From the NCBI RefSeq assembly GCF_013179285.1, contig NZ_WVNW01000003.1, positions 62,001 through 126,000 of the forward strand: DNA of 64,000 bases, read 5' to 3'. Below, in pieces: positions 1-8,456 of this stretch. The DNA comes from Roseobacter sp. HKCCD6576-2. Lineage in GTDB: Bacteria; Pseudomonadota; Alphaproteobacteria; Rhodobacterales; Rhodobacteraceae. Position 1 is the stretch's first letter. Each line of letters opens with the position of its first letter. The translations under genes were made by a program, and so were the position numbers. Below the pieces are notes generated by a model. That model worked only from the letters and a program-made list of their open reading frames with translations. It ran no database searches and was not told where the DNA came from.

Positions 1-978
1 CAACCGCTTGTGTGCGGCGATATGCTCGATGCGTGCCGGACCTGAGAGTTTCTCGGCGAGATGTTGCGCCCGGACCGTGATACCGAGCCGTTCGAGGAAC
101 ACACCCTGTGGCACCAGCGCCGAGGCTTGTGCAGGCATCGCCGCCCGCGCCAGGGGGCTGAACGCCACCTGGGCGGTAAGGTCCGCCTTTCCGGGGTCCT
201 GCAGCGGGTCGACAAAACGGTGTTTAAGGACCGCCTGCAAGGTTTCACCGATGCTGTCCCATTCGCCATAGTCGATGAAAAGTGCGGTGCCGCCCGCGTC
301 GGAAACCCGCCGCCCAATCTCTTCGGAAATGGGGAGAGCCGGGGCATTTAGCTCAACCACTTGGCCGCGCACCGTATCGGCCAGCCGGTCTTCAAGCGCC
401 GCGATTGCGCTCTCGGGACCGAGACCCCAGATCAACCGGCTGCCATCGGTTCCAATCTGGCGTTCGTGCCAGGCCGTCTCGGTCCGCAAGAATTGCCGGA
501 TCGGTAGAGCGTCAAAAAACTCGTTGGCAATCAGGTAAAGCGGTCCGGGTGGAAGATCGCCCACGTGATCGACAAATTGCGGTTGATACCCGGCCAGCGC
601 CGCCCTTTGCCGGGCGCGCAGCACAGGGGAGGCTTCGACCAAGACCACTTGCATGGCTTGATGGAACCCCTCGACCATCGCCGTTGCTCGCAGCAAATCA
701 GCCATAAGGGTGCCCCGCCCGGGGCCAAGCTCGGCCAGGACAAACGGGCTTGGACGCCCCTGATCAAGCCAAACTTGTGCCAGCCAGAGCCCGATGATCT
801 CGCCAAACATCTGGCTGATCTCAGGCGCGGTGGTGAAATCGCCCCCTGCGCCGAACGGGTCTTGCGTCACATAATAGCCGTCATGCGGGTTCAGCAGGCA
901 TTCGGTCATATACTCGGAAACCGAAATCGGCCCGTTGCGCACGATGCGTGCGATTAGACGTTCGCCAAGCGGCGTCAC
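1..978 (-). CDS. SAM-dependent methyltransferase, MidA/NDUFAF7 (COG1565) family, 3'-truncated by window edge
   Basis: The reading frame starts at a GTG (978-976) that overlaps the lgt stop codon in a GTGA arrangement and runs open for 326 codons off the left edge, so the C-terminus is missing. The N-terminal part contains the family blocks [29 protein letters not shown] and a SAM-binding [15 protein letters not shown], followed by [12 protein letters not shown]. Family knowledge: the mitochondrial relative NDUFAF7 methylates an arginine of a complex I subunit during assembly; the bacterial role is inferred only. Overlap with lgt implies translational coupling and one transcript. Family assignment is confident; substrate unknown. 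Confidence 0.9.
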   Translation of the reverse strand, partial: MTPLGERLIARIVRNGPISVSEYMTECLLNPHDGYYVTQDPFGAGGDFTTAPEISQMFGEIIGLWLAQVWLDQGRPSPFVLAELGPGRGTLMADLLRATAMVEGFHQAMQVVLVEASPVLRARQRAALAGYQPQFVDHVGDLPPGPLYLIANEFFDALPIRQFLRTETAWHERQIGTDGSRLIWGLGPESAIAALEDRLADTVRGQVVELNAPALPISEEIGRRVSDAGGTALFIDYGEWDSIGETLQAVLKHRFVDPLQDPGKADLTAQVAFSPLARAAMPAQASALVPQGVFLERLGITVRAQHLAEKLSGPARIEHIAAHKRL

Positions 979-1889
979 GCGGCGCGCCTGCGCGCGATGA
1001 CGATGATGGCGATGCCGATCACCAGCATCGGTAGCGAAAGAAGCTGCCCCATGGAGAGGCCGAGCGTTGGGGTGAGGGAGAGCACATGGCCAAGCGGGTT
1101 GTCCGGTGTGATGAATTGCGGGTCTGCTTGGCGGAAATATTCGACGATGAAACGTCCCAGCCCGTACCCGGCAAGAAACAGTCCCATGATCTGCCCCGGA
1201 ATTTTGAACCCGCCCCGGCGATAGACGAGCCAGAGGATGACCGCGCCCAGGATCAGCCCTTCGAGCGCCGCTTCGTAAAGCTGCGACGGATGGCGGGCGC
1301 AGAGCGTTTCCCAGGCTCGTTCGACCAAGCCTTCGGGGCCGGGGCAGGCCTGCGCCAGATCACCGGGAAAAATCACGCCCCAAGGCAGATCGGTTGGGCG
1401 GCCCCAGAGCTCGGCATTGATGAAATTGGCGATCCGGCCCAGGAACAACCCGACTGGCGCGGCCAAAGCCATCGCATCACCCACGCTGGCCATCGGCAGT
1501 TTGTGCACCCTACAAAACAAGATACCGGCGACGATGACCCCTAAGAGCCCGCCATGGAAGGCCATCCCGCCTTGCCAGATCATCAGGATTTCACCAGGAT
1601 TTTGGAGGTAATAGCCGGGTTGGTAAAACAAAACGAACCCAAGGCGCCCGCCAAGAATCACGCCGATAATTACCCAGGTGAGCAGGTTTTCGACATGGGT
1701 CGGTGTCATCGGCGGGGTGTCGGCGGGCCAAAGCGCCGGCCGTTTGACCGCCATTACCACCATACGCCAGCCGATCAGAAGCGCGGCGATATAGGCCAGC
1801 GCATACCACCGGAGCGCAAATTCGAAGCCGCCAATGGCAAAAGAGAAAAGCTCTGGCGAGATGTCGGGAAAGGGGATCGCGGCCTGCAT
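975..1889 (-). CDS. lgt: Prolipoprotein diacylglyceryl transferase
   Basis: Lgt transfers the diacylglyceryl group of phosphatidylglycerol to the lipobox cysteine of prolipoproteins in the inner membrane. I chose the ATG at 1889 (304 residues) because a GGAG lies just upstream and the protein then begins [10 protein letters not shown], as usual for the family; the frame is open further upstream to 1985. Visible signatures are HGGL (residues 112-115), [14 protein letters not shown] (151-164, the Lgt signature) and RHPSQLYEA (199-207). Several hydrophobic segments fit the polytopic fold. It is followed without a gap by the COG1565 methyltransferase. Confidence 0.97.
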   Translation of the reverse strand: MQAAIPFPDISPELFSFAIGGFEFALRWYALAYIAALLIGWRMVVMAVKRPALWPADTPPMTPTHVENLLTWVIIGVILGGRLGFVLFYQPGYYLQNPGEILMIWQGGMAFHGGLLGVIVAGILFCRVHKLPMASVGDAMALAAPVGLFLGRIANFINAELWGRPTDLPWGVIFPGDLAQACPGPEGLVERAWETLCARHPSQLYEAALEGLILGAVILWLVYRRGGFKIPGQIMGLFLAGYGLGRFIVEYFRQADPQFITPDNPLGHVLSLTPTLGLSMGQLLSLPMLVIGIAIIVIARRRAA

Positions 1890-2002
1890 TTGGTCTCCGT
1901 CACCTGTATCTTGGTTTTGGATGCGGCGCGCCTGCGGCGAAGTCAACCTTGATACCGCTCCGCCAGACCGCCATATCTGAGCCAAGCGATATGGAGGCTC
2001 TC

Positions 2003-2248
2003 ATGCAGACCCGCAACAAGATGATGGAAGATATCTCGCAGTTGATGACCAACGCGATGGGTGTCGCCCAAGGCGCAAAGGACGAGGCCGAAACCGCGAT
2101 GAAATCGATGATGGATCGTTGGTTGGCTGATCGGGAGTTCGTGACTCGCGAAGAATTTGATGCCGTGCGCGCCATGGCGCAGAAGGCCCGCGAAGAGAAC
2201 GAAGCCCTGAAAGCGAGAATTGAGGCGCTGGAAGCCGCAAAAGCCTAG
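2003..2248 (+). CDS. UbiK-like accessory factor (BMFP/YqiC family)
   Basis: Small protein of 81 residues, divergent from lgt. The start at 2003 (MQTRNKMMED) is favoured over the in-frame ATG at 1991 because GGAGG sits six bases before it. The N-terminal half is an amphipathic helix (ISQLMTNAMGVAQGAKDE) and the C-terminal half, from about residue 50, is a predicted coiled coil rich in E, A and L. This is the layout of the BMFP/YqiC (UbiK) family. UbiK is known in enterobacteria as an accessory factor for aerobic ubiquinone synthesis; membrane-fusogenic activity was described for the Brucella member. Function here is inferred from family. Confidence 0.85.
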   Translation: MQTRNKMMEDISQLMTNAMGVAQGAKDEAETAMKSMMDRWLADREFVTREEFDAVRAMAQKAREENEALKARIEALEAAKA

Positions 2249-2281
2249 AAGTCATCTAGCGTTTACCATTCTTTTGTCCCA

Positions 2282-2851
2282 ATGCCCTCTTACATCCAGG
2301 GCATGATTATCGCGAAAGCCACCGAAACGCTCGCGCCATCCTTGGCGCATACGCTCTTTCGGGCGTCCGTCACCGGGGCGCTCTGGACGGGTGGCGCGGT
2401 GGCTGTTCAGTTGTTCATGGTGAGTTTGATGTATACCGGCTCTGGGTCGGTTTTGGCGGCGTTGTTCGGGTTTTTTCTGACCGCTGGTGTAAGTTTCCTG
2501 ATCTGGTTGCCGGGGGTTTCTGTCGCAGTTTTGCTAGGGCGTTTGGTCTTGAGCGCTGCACGCCGCCAACGACCCTGGGGGTGGCCACTTTGGATCAGTG
2601 GGTTCGCCTTTGTCGGCGCATTCGGCGTGACAACAATACCGGGTTTGGGGATCGGCCAGCTCGTTTCGGTCCTACCAATGCTCTCGCCCGCATTTCTGAG
2701 CGCTGACGTGCTCGCCGGTGTGCCATGGTGGCATTCGCTCTTGGCGGCAAGTCTCTGCGCGATCATCGGTTTGCGGGTTGGAATGACGATCCATGCCTAT
2801 GAGGGCGACAAGATCGAAATGGGCCGGGGCCCGCAGAATTCTGCTTCTTAA
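2282..2851 (+). CDS. Polytopic membrane protein of unknown function
   Basis: An open frame of 189 codons with about four to five hydrophobic segments: around residues 25-45, 48-70, 73-92, 103-125 and 150-168. The segments are separated by short polar turns such as SAARRQRPWGW. The first ATG (2282) or the one at 2303 (MIIAKATETLA) could be the start; neither has a strong ribosome binding site. The family is not recognised. It lies 33 bases after the UbiK-like gene and may be co-transcribed. Codon use resembles the neighbours, which supports a real gene. Confidence 0.65.
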   Translation: MPSYIQGMIIAKATETLAPSLAHTLFRASVTGALWTGGAVAVQLFMVSLMYTGSGSVLAALFGFFLTAGVSFLIWLPGVSVAVLLGRLVLSAARRQRPWGWPLWISGFAFVGAFGVTTIPGLGIGQLVSVLPMLSPAFLSADVLAGVPWWHSLLAASLCAIIGLRVGMTIHAYEGDKIEMGRGPQNSAS

Positions 2852-2957
2852 TCAAAGCTGTTGATTGATCGCGATTTCCTGTGGATAGCGCGCCATTGGG
2901 CGCTTGATTGCGTCATTTCGTAAAAATACTGCTTTACAGGTCCGAGGATACGGCCCA

Positions 2958-3079
2958 CCATATCTAGTATGGGGTCGGGAATATCTCGGCGACCCATAGG
3001 TAAGACACCCAGCTTCTAGTGGGCGTCATGGTCGAAAAGACCAGGCCCCGCCGAGGCTGCCAACAATAAAGAGGCCTGG
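2958..3079 (+). promoter_or_regulatory. Hairpin-rich leader upstream of the ybjN-like gene (candidate cis-regulatory RNA)
   Basis: Four hairpins follow one another: CCATA/TATGG (2958-2962 with 2968-2972), GGGTCG/CGACCC (2972-2977 with 2990-2995), an 8-bp stem with one mismatch (3004-3011 with 3020-3027), and TGGTC/GACCA with a GAAAA loop (3029-3033 with 3039-3043). A competing 7-bp stem CCAGGCC/GGCCTGG (3041-3047 with 3073-3079) shares bases with the fourth hairpin and covers part of the AAGAGG ribosome binding site of the gene at 3083. Mutually exclusive stems around a binding site suggest translational control. No known Rfam class is recognised. Confidence 0.4.
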
Positions 3080-3082
3080 GCA

Positions 3083-3586
3083 ATGTCACTTTCCGAGCAG
3101 TATATCGAAACCGACGACATCCATCCGATCGACATTGTCGAGACGATCGCGACCCATCACGATTGGGATTTCGACCGTGTCGCCGATGATCAGATCGCCA
3201 TGGCCATAGAGGGCCAATGGCGCACCTATTCGGTCACCTTGGCCTGGTCTTCTTTCGATGAAACCCTGCGGATGATTTGCACCTTTGACATGGAGCCGCC
3301 GGAAGAAAGCCTGCCAAAGCTTTATGAAACGCTGAACCTGGCCAATGACAAATGCTGGGCCGGCGCGTTCAGCTACTGGCACGCGCAGCGGTTGATGGTG
3401 TATCGCTACGGGCTTGTGCTGGCTGGCGAGCAACTGGCAAGCCCGGAGCAGATCGGCTGCATGGTGGAGACGGCGGTTTTGGCGGCGGAGCGCTACTACC
3501 CCGCCTTCCAACTGGCCTGCTGGGGTAATTCCACGCCGTCGGAAGCGATGCAGGTGGCCATTGCGGAGAGCTATGGCCGCGCCTAA
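3083..3586 (+). CDS. YbjN domain-containing protein
   Basis: 167 residues. The protein has the YbjN fold pattern: acidic N-terminus, a strand-rich middle (QWRTYSVTLAWSSFDETLRMICTFDM, split here as two strands), then LPKLYETLNLANDKCWAGAFSYW and a C-terminal helix with AAERYYPAFQ. These match the T3SS-chaperone-like YbjN family common in alphaproteobacteria. The molecular role is poorly defined; in E. coli YbjN affects motility and stress responses. It precedes proC by 29 bases and is probably co-transcribed with it. AAGAGG lies before the ATG within a possible hairpin. Confidence 0.85.
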   Translation: MSLSEQYIETDDIHPIDIVETIATHHDWDFDRVADDQIAMAIEGQWRTYSVTLAWSSFDETLRMICTFDMEPPEESLPKLYETLNLANDKCWAGAFSYWHAQRLMVYRYGLVLAGEQLASPEQIGCMVETAVLAAERYYPAFQLACWGNSTPSEAMQVAIAESYGRA

Positions 3587-3615
3587 TCTCCTCGGCGGAT
3601 GACGCCGGAGGCTCC

Positions 3616-4428
3616 ATGGATTTCAACGATGTAAAGCGCCGCGGCCTGGTGATGCTGGGCTGCGGCAAGATGGGTTCAGCGATGCTGGAGGGCTGGCTGT
3701 CAGAAGGGCTGCCGCCTGAAAAGGTTTGGGTGATCGACCCCTTTCCAGCGGACTGGCTGGCAGCTCGGGGGGTACAGGTTAACGCCGATCTGCCAACGTC
3801 TCCCGCTGTCGCCCTGGTCGCCGTCAAACCGCAGATGATGGCCGAGGCGCTGCCAGCGCTTGCGCCCTTCGGCGGTGGCGACACTTTGATCCTCTCCGTC
3901 GCGGCGGGAACGCCAATTTCTTATTTCGAAGAGGTCTTGGGTACGGCGAGCCGGATCATCCGAGCGATGCCCAACACGCCTGCGGCCATTGGCCAAGGGA
4001 TCACCGCGATCATCGGCAACGCGGCGAGTGAGGCTGCGGATGTCGATCTGGCGGCGGCACTGTTGTCGGCGATTGGCGAGGTCGTGAAACTCGATACCGA
4101 AGATCAGATCGATGCGGTCACAGGTGTCTCGGGCTCCGGCCCGGCTTATATCTTCTATATGATTGACGCGCTTGCGGCTGCGGCCCGCGCCGAGGGCCTG
4201 CCCGATGACATGGCGATGCAATTGGCCAAAGCGACGGTCGCCGGGGCAGGGGCGCTCGCCATGTCCGCCGACGAGACCCCGGAACAGCTCCGCATCAACG
4301 TTACCTCGCCCAATGGCACGACCCAAGCCGGGCTTGAGGTCTTGATGGATGCCGCAACCGGTCTCACGCCGTTGATCGAGGCCACGGTGGGCGCAGCCGC
4401 AGCGCGTTCGCGCGAGTTGAAAGGGTAA
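3616..4428 (+). CDS. proC: Pyrroline-5-carboxylate reductase
   Basis: Catalyses the NAD(P)H-dependent last step of proline synthesis in the cytosol. The 270-residue length is usual. The N-terminal Rossmann motif is LGCGKMGSAMLEG, followed by VKPQ (residues about 73-76), IIRAMPNTPAAIGQG and the C-terminal dimerisation block TGVSGSGPAYIFYMIDAL and TSPNGTTQAGLEVL. The start ATG has a GGAGG-like sequence (gccggaggctcc) before it. Gene order ybjN-proC-csaA-like with gaps of 29 and 5 bases implies an operon. Confidence 0.97.
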   Translation: MDFNDVKRRGLVMLGCGKMGSAMLEGWLSEGLPPEKVWVIDPFPADWLAARGVQVNADLPTSPAVALVAVKPQMMAEALPALAPFGGGDTLILSVAAGTPISYFEEVLGTASRIIRAMPNTPAAIGQGITAIIGNAASEAADVDLAAALLSAIGEVVKLDTEDQIDAVTGVSGSGPAYIFYMIDALAAAARAEGLPDDMAMQLAKATVAGAGALAMSADETPEQLRINVTSPNGTTQAGLEVLMDAATGLTPLIEATVGAAAARSRELKG

Positions 4429-4433
4429 TCCAA

Positions 4434-4772
4434 ATGTCCGATCTCAGCTTCGATGAGTTCCTGAAAGTCGACATCCGCGTCGGGACCGTGACCCGCGCCG
4501 AACCCTTCCCGGAGGCCCGCAAACCGGCGATCAAACTCTGGGTGGATTTTGGCCCCGAGCTTGGTGAAAAGAAGTCTTCCGCCCAAATCACCGCCCATTA
4601 CACGCCGGAGACTTTGATTGGTCGCCAGGTGATGGGCGTGGTGAATTTCCCGCCGCGGCAGATTGGGCCGATGCGGTCGGAAGTGCTGATCCTGGGTGTC
4701 TCTGATGCTGAGGGCGGGATTGTCTTGCTCGCGCCGGATCAGGCGGTGGAAAACGGTCAAAGGATGCATTGA
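4434..4772 (+). CDS. tRNA-binding protein, CsaA-like
   Basis: 112 residues forming a stand-alone tRNA-binding (Trbp111/CsaA-type OB) domain: DFLKVDIRVG-like start (FDEFLKVDIRVGTV), FPEARKPAIKLWVDFG, SSAQITAHYTPETLIGRQV and the C-terminal VLILGVSD...IVLLAPD. Known members bind tRNA as dimers and have been described as export-related chaperones in Bacillus. The actual role in this organism is inferred. The stop codon overlaps the next start (TGATG), so translation is probably coupled. Confidence 0.9.
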   Translation: MSDLSFDEFLKVDIRVGTVTRAEPFPEARKPAIKLWVDFGPELGEKKSSAQITAHYTPETLIGRQVMGVVNFPPRQIGPMRSEVLILGVSDAEGGIVLLAPDQAVENGQRMH

Positions 4773-5719
4773 TGAAACTGCTGATTTCCCGCCGGTTGCC
4801 CGATGCTGTCATGGCCGAGGCGGCGGCCCGGTTCGATTTGACAGATCGCGCCGGAGACGGACCGATGTCCAAGACCGAATGCATCGCGGCCCTGACCGAG
4901 CAAGACGTGGTGATCCCGACCTTGGGAGATGGGTTTAATGCCGAGGTTTTCGCCGCCGTGCCCGAGCCGCGTTGTAAGCTGCTCGCCAATTTCGGCGTTG
5001 GCTATAATCATATCGATGTGGCCGCCGCCGGTGCCGCAGGGGTGGCTGTGACCAATACGCCGGGCGCGGTGACGGATGCGACGGCGGATATCGCGTTGAC
5101 GCTGATCTTGATGACCGCCCGGCGGGCGGGTGAAGGGGAGCGAATGGTGCGCGCGGGGGCCTGGACCGGCTGGCACCCAACGCAGATGTTGGGTCTGCAT
5201 GTAACCGGCAAGACCGTCGCGATCATCGGTATGGGGCGGATCGGACAAGCGATTGCACGGCGCTGCCATTTCGGCTTCGGTTGTCGGATCGTTTATGCGA
5301 ACCGGTCCGAGAAGACGCTGGATTTCCCGGCGGAAAGGTTGCCCTTGGCTGAGGCGATGGCGGCGGCGGATATCGTCGTCTTGGGCCTTTCGGCCAGCGC
5401 CGAGACGCATCATTTCATTGACGCCGAAGCGCTCTCCGCCATGCGGTCCCATGCGATTCTGGTGAACATTTCGCGGGGCGATGTGATTGACGAGGCAGCG
5501 TTGATCGCTGCGCTTCAGGTGGGGCAGATCGCAGGAGCCGGCCTCGATGTCTATGAGTTCGAACCGCAGGTCCCCGACGCGCTGAAGGCAATGGAAAACG
5601 TGACCCTGTTGCCGCATCTGGGCACGGCGGCGCTTGAGGTGCGCGAGAATATGGGCCGGATGGCGCTCGAAAATGCCATTGCGTTTGAGGAAGGTCGGGC
5701 GCTACCAAACCTGGTCTAA
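4772..5719 (+). CDS. D-isomer specific 2-hydroxyacid dehydrogenase (glyoxylate/D-glycerate type)
   Basis: 315 residues from the ATG at 4772, which overlaps the preceding TGA. The NAD(P)-binding site is IIGMGRIGQAIARR (GxGxxG). The catalytic block is NISRGDVIDEAALI, with the catalytic His in LLPHLGTAA and the Arg/Glu residues in the expected positions of the family. The N-terminal LANFGVGYNHIDVAAA and NTPGAVTDATADIAL are typical of glyoxylate/hydroxypyruvate reductases. Substrate cannot be fixed from sequence. It ends the ybjN-proC-csaA run; tdk follows on the opposite strand. Confidence 0.92.
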   Translation: MKLLISRRLPDAVMAEAAARFDLTDRAGDGPMSKTECIAALTEQDVVIPTLGDGFNAEVFAAVPEPRCKLLANFGVGYNHIDVAAAGAAGVAVTNTPGAVTDATADIALTLILMTARRAGEGERMVRAGAWTGWHPTQMLGLHVTGKTVAIIGMGRIGQAIARRCHFGFGCRIVYANRSEKTLDFPAERLPLAEAMAAADIVVLGLSASAETHHFIDAEALSAMRSHAILVNISRGDVIDEAALIAALQVGQIAGAGLDVYEFEPQVPDALKAMENVTLLPHLGTAALEVRENMGRMALENAIAFEEGRALPNLV

Positions 5720-5774
5720 GAGCGCACTAGGTCTATACAATCTGTGGCATCTGGGCTGAGACGCGGACTCCCCC

Positions 5775-6377
5775 TCAGTCCAGGACCGCCGTCGACGTCC
5801 GATCACCGATCTCCTCACGCCAATGGCGTCGACAGAGCGAGATGTACCGGTCATTGCCACCCACTTCGATCTGCGCGCCTTGGGTTATGGCTTTGCCGCT
5901 TTCATCGACCCGGATCACCATGGTGGCCTTGCGCCCACAATGGCAAATCGTGCGTACCTCGCGCATTTCATCGGCAAGCGCCAGAAGTGCTGCGGACCCG
6001 GGGAAAAGTTCGCCCTGGAAATCGACGCGTAGGCCGTAGCACATCACCGGTACACCCAGATCATCGACGGCACGGGCCAACTGCCAAACTTGGTCGCGAG
6101 TCATCCATTGTGCTTCGTCGATCAGCACACAAGCGCATGGTCCTTGTTTCAGGCGCGTGTCGATTTTGGCAAAGAGATCATCAGCTTGCGTATAGGTGTC
6201 GGCCTCCGCGCTGATCCCGATCCGGCTGCCGATTTGGCCGGTTCCGACCCTATCATCGAAGTTCGCTGTCAGCAAATAGGTCTGCATCCCGCGTTCGATA
6301 TAGTTGTAGGAGGCTTGCAGAAGCAGGGTCGATTTCCCGGCATTCATGGTCGAATAGTGAAAGTAGAGCTTGGCCAT
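5775..6377 (-). CDS. tdk: Thymidine kinase (type II)
   Basis: 200 residues. It phosphorylates thymidine with ATP for salvage. The P-loop is NAGKSTLLLQ near the N-terminus (MNAGKS), the Walker B-like DEAQW follows CVLIDEAQWMT, and the lasso/zinc ribbon is CHCGRKA with a second pair CRRHW near the C-terminus. The ribosome binding site is weak. The same window encodes the flavin-dependent ThyX, so both salvage and de novo dTMP routes are present. A rod-like inverted-repeat structure lies about 50 bases upstream of its start. Confidence 0.96.
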   Translation of the reverse strand: MAKLYFHYSTMNAGKSTLLLQASYNYIERGMQTYLLTANFDDRVGTGQIGSRIGISAEADTYTQADDLFAKIDTRLKQGPCACVLIDEAQWMTRDQVWQLARAVDDLGVPVMCYGLRVDFQGELFPGSAALLALADEMREVRTICHCGRKATMVIRVDESGKAITQGAQIEVGGNDRYISLCRRHWREEIGDRTSTAVLD

Positions 6378-6423
6378 GAGGTTAGATGTGCCTCAGCCCG
6401 AAGGCGCATGCAAGAGACGCGTA

Positions 6424-6573
6424 GGGTGGGGGTTCTCGCCTTTTCGGCTGTTTCGAAATGCCGCTAGCCAACCCGGTCGCGAAAGGGGAAAGCGGTCTCG
6501 GGAAAGGGTTCGCCGCAAGTTGCGACGAGACCCCGACCAGAGCCGGTTTGGCCGCGACGACGAACCCCCACCC
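6424..6573. ncRNA. Candidate structured RNA: nested inverted repeats forming a ~150-nt rod
   Basis: The 344-bp gap between tdk and the next gene contains three nested complementary pairs. The outer is a perfect 12-bp pair, GGGTGGGGGTTC at 6424-6435 with its complement at 6562-6573. The middle is a 10-bp pair with one mismatch at 6467-6476 and 6543-6552. The inner is a perfect 7-bp pair, GGTCTCG at 6494-6500 with CGAGACC at 6526-6532. The asymmetric bulge (31 against 9 nt) above the closing stem recalls the rod-with-bubble shape of 6S RNA, but sequence identity to 6S is not established and strand is uncertain. It lacks the SRP RNA GGAAGCAG core. Minus-strand ORF 6382-6600 spans it and is probably not coding. 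Confidence 0.35.
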
Positions 6574-6721
6574 AATCGGCCCGGTACAGCGACCGATCAC
6601 TAGTGACGCGCCCGAAACACGTTCCGAGCAAGGAGAGTGTCGCAGCAGCGGCGATTGACCATCATGGGAAAAAGCGATTTGGTTTCCCCAAGATAGCCAA
6701 TGAGGAGGCGGGGGTAATCGC

Positions 6722-7174
6722 GTGGGAAGCTACCTGAAGAAACACACCGAGGCGCTGATAAAGGATGTGGGGTTTGCGGCGGCCTGCGAGTTGACCGGGA
6801 AATCGAAGGCGACTTTGGGTCGCTATTTCTCCGATGCGCCGGAACATAGCGACCGGTTCATGCCGGTGGATGCGGTGGCTGCCCTTGAGGGCGCGGCGCG
6901 GTTCCCACATGTGACGACGGCTTTGGCAGATCTCAGGGGTATCACGCTCAGCTATGATGAGACGCGCCGGAATGAGGGCGGCGAGGGCGGTGTGAATGCC
7001 GATGTTGTCGCGCTGAGCCAGCGGTTTGCGATGTTGATGGGGGAGTATCACCAGTCGATTGAGGACGGGGTGATCACGATCAACGAGGCGAAGCGGCTTT
7101 TGCGAGAGACGCTGGAGATCCAAAAGGTGCTGCTTGAGATGAAGCTGCACTTGGAAGAAGAAACCGCGGGTTAG
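6722..7174 (+). CDS. Conserved hypothetical protein with N-terminal helix-turn-helix-like region
   Basis: 150 residues from a GTG start, with GAGGAGG about 12 bases upstream. Residues about 10-40 (LIKDVGFAAACELTGKSKAT, then LGRYFS) look like a small helix-turn-helix that reads as a sensor of 'kinds of target', and MPVDAVAALEGAARFPHVTTALA resembles phage-repressor-type or CII-like regulators. The C-terminal 50 residues form a long charged helix, probably a coiled coil. The family is not identified with certainty; DNA binding is an inference. Its stop overlaps the stop of the convergent KAS III gene by four bases (TTAG). Confidence 0.75.
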   Translation: MGSYLKKHTEALIKDVGFAAACELTGKSKATLGRYFSDAPEHSDRFMPVDAVAALEGAARFPHVTTALADLRGITLSYDETRRNEGGEGGVNADVVALSQRFAMLMGEYHQSIEDGVITINEAKRLLRETLEIQKVLLEMKLHLEEETAG

Positions 7175-8292
7175 GCGCGTTCGACGATCACCGAGCCGAC
7201 GGAATAGCCCGCGCCGAACGAGCAGATCAGACCGGTGTCGCCGCTCTGTAAGTCATTGGAATATTTGGAAAACGCGATGATTGAGCCAGCGCTCGAGGTG
7301 TTGGCATAGTCTTGCAAGATGTTGGGCTGCTCACCGGGGTTCGGATCGCGGCCCAGGACTTTTTTGCCGATATAGTCATTCATCGTCTTGTTCGCCTGGT
7401 GGAGCCAGAGGCGTTTGAGATCCTCGGCGGCGATGTTTTCCTCGGCCATATGCGTGGCGATATGTTTGGAGACGAGGGGCAGGACCTCTTTGAAGACTTT
7501 GCGGCCGTTCTGCATGAATTGCATGTCGCGGCGGTCTTCCATCTGACCTTTGCGGGTGCGGCGCAGATAGCCGTTATTGTTGCGGATATTGTTCGAGAAC
7601 TGGGTCGCGCAGCGGGTAGATTTTATCAGGAAATGCGGGCCCTTAGCGTCTTCGGCGCGCTCGATCAGGACGGCGGTACAGACATCGCCGAAGATGAAAT
7701 GGCAATCGCGGTCGCGCCATTCGAGATGGGCGGAGCAGATCTCGGGATTGACCACTAAGGCACTGGAAATGCTGCCGGATTTCACCATATCGGCGGCGGC
7801 TTGGATGCCGAAGGTGGCGGAGCTGCAGGCGACGTTCATGTCGAAGGCAAAGCCTTGGATTCCAAGAAGATTCTGGATCTCGATGGCAATCGCGGGATAG
7901 GCGCGTTCGTGGTTCGAGGCGGCGCAGATCACGGCCCCTACATCACCGGCAGTTTTGCCGGCCATTGCAAGGGCTTGGGTGCAAGCGTCGAGCGCCATTT
8001 CCGCCATTTGGCCGGGTTCGTCGTCGGCGCGCTCCCGAAGCCAGGGATGCATCACGGCGGGGTCTAAAACGCCCGTCTTATCAAGGACATAGCGCTGCTC
8101 AATGCCGGAAGCCGCGAGGATGAACTCTGCGGAGCTTGGTTCCTTCGCCTCGACCTCGCCCGCCGCGATTTTATCCGCGTTTTCAGCGTTGTAGCGCTCT
8201 ACATAGGCGTTGAACGCGGCCACAAGCTCGTCATTGGTGATGATTTCCGAGGGCGTGAACACGCCGGTTCCGGTGATCGCGGGCTGATACAT
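7171..8292 (-). CDS. Beta-ketoacyl-ACP synthase III family protein
   Basis: The start at 8292 (MYQPAITGTG) is chosen for its AAGGAGAG site; the frame is open to 8403. The 373-residue enzyme has the full KAS III triad: Cys156 in NVACSSA, His298 in LWLHQAN, and Asn331 in DYANTSSAGS. It condenses an acyl-CoA with malonyl-ACP. It is longer than the classical FabH of about 320 residues because of an insert near residues 30-90 rich in Ala and Glu, so it belongs to the longer FabH-like group, and primer specificity is open. Upstream lies an array of 11-bp repeats shared with serS. Confidence 0.92.
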   Translation of the reverse strand: MYQPAITGTGVFTPSEIITNDELVAAFNAYVERYNAENADKIAAGEVEAKEPSSAEFILAASGIEQRYVLDKTGVLDPAVMHPWLRERADDEPGQMAEMALDACTQALAMAGKTAGDVGAVICAASNHERAYPAIAIEIQNLLGIQGFAFDMNVACSSATFGIQAAADMVKSGSISSALVVNPEICSAHLEWRDRDCHFIFGDVCTAVLIERAEDAKGPHFLIKSTRCATQFSNNIRNNNGYLRRTRKGQMEDRRDMQFMQNGRKVFKEVLPLVSKHIATHMAEENIAAEDLKRLWLHQANKTMNDYIGKKVLGRDPNPGEQPNILQDYANTSSAGSIIAFSKYSNDLQSGDTGLICSFGAGYSVGSVIVERA

Positions 8293-8345
8293 CTGGCTCT
8301 CTCCTTGACGGTCCAAATGCGCCCGATTTTGGCCCGAGGTCAAGA

Positions 8346-8389
8346 TATGGAACCGGTATGGGTTTGGTATGGAACTGATACATACGCGG
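8346..8389. repeat. Four-unit 11-bp repeat upstream of the KAS III gene
   Basis: Units TATGGAACCGG, TATGGGTTTGG, TATGGAACTGA and TACATACGCGG follow each other at exactly 11-bp spacing, about one helical turn. The array lies 53 bases upstream of the KAS III start and between it and the divergent BrnA-like gene. An array with 38 of 44 identical positions lies upstream of serS (20809-20852) in the same orientation relative to its gene. This reads as a binding site for a regulator that docks on one DNA face, or as a small dispersed repeat. Confidence 0.6.
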
Positions 8390-8456
8390 CCCCATCCACG
8401 CAATTTTAGGAAATTTGCGAGAGTCTGACGCTCCCCAGAGGCAAAGGAGCGGTGCG

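Noticed and set aside
6424-6573. SRP RNA, tmRNA or RNase P RNA
   Set aside because: No GGAAGCAG core, no CCA-type end or tag ORF, and no GAGGAAAGTCC block; only the rod shape fits, resembling 6S.
6382-6600. 72-codon minus-strand ORF just upstream of tdk
   Set aside because: No good ribosome binding site and it spans the nested inverted repeats; it is better explained as a structured RNA region.
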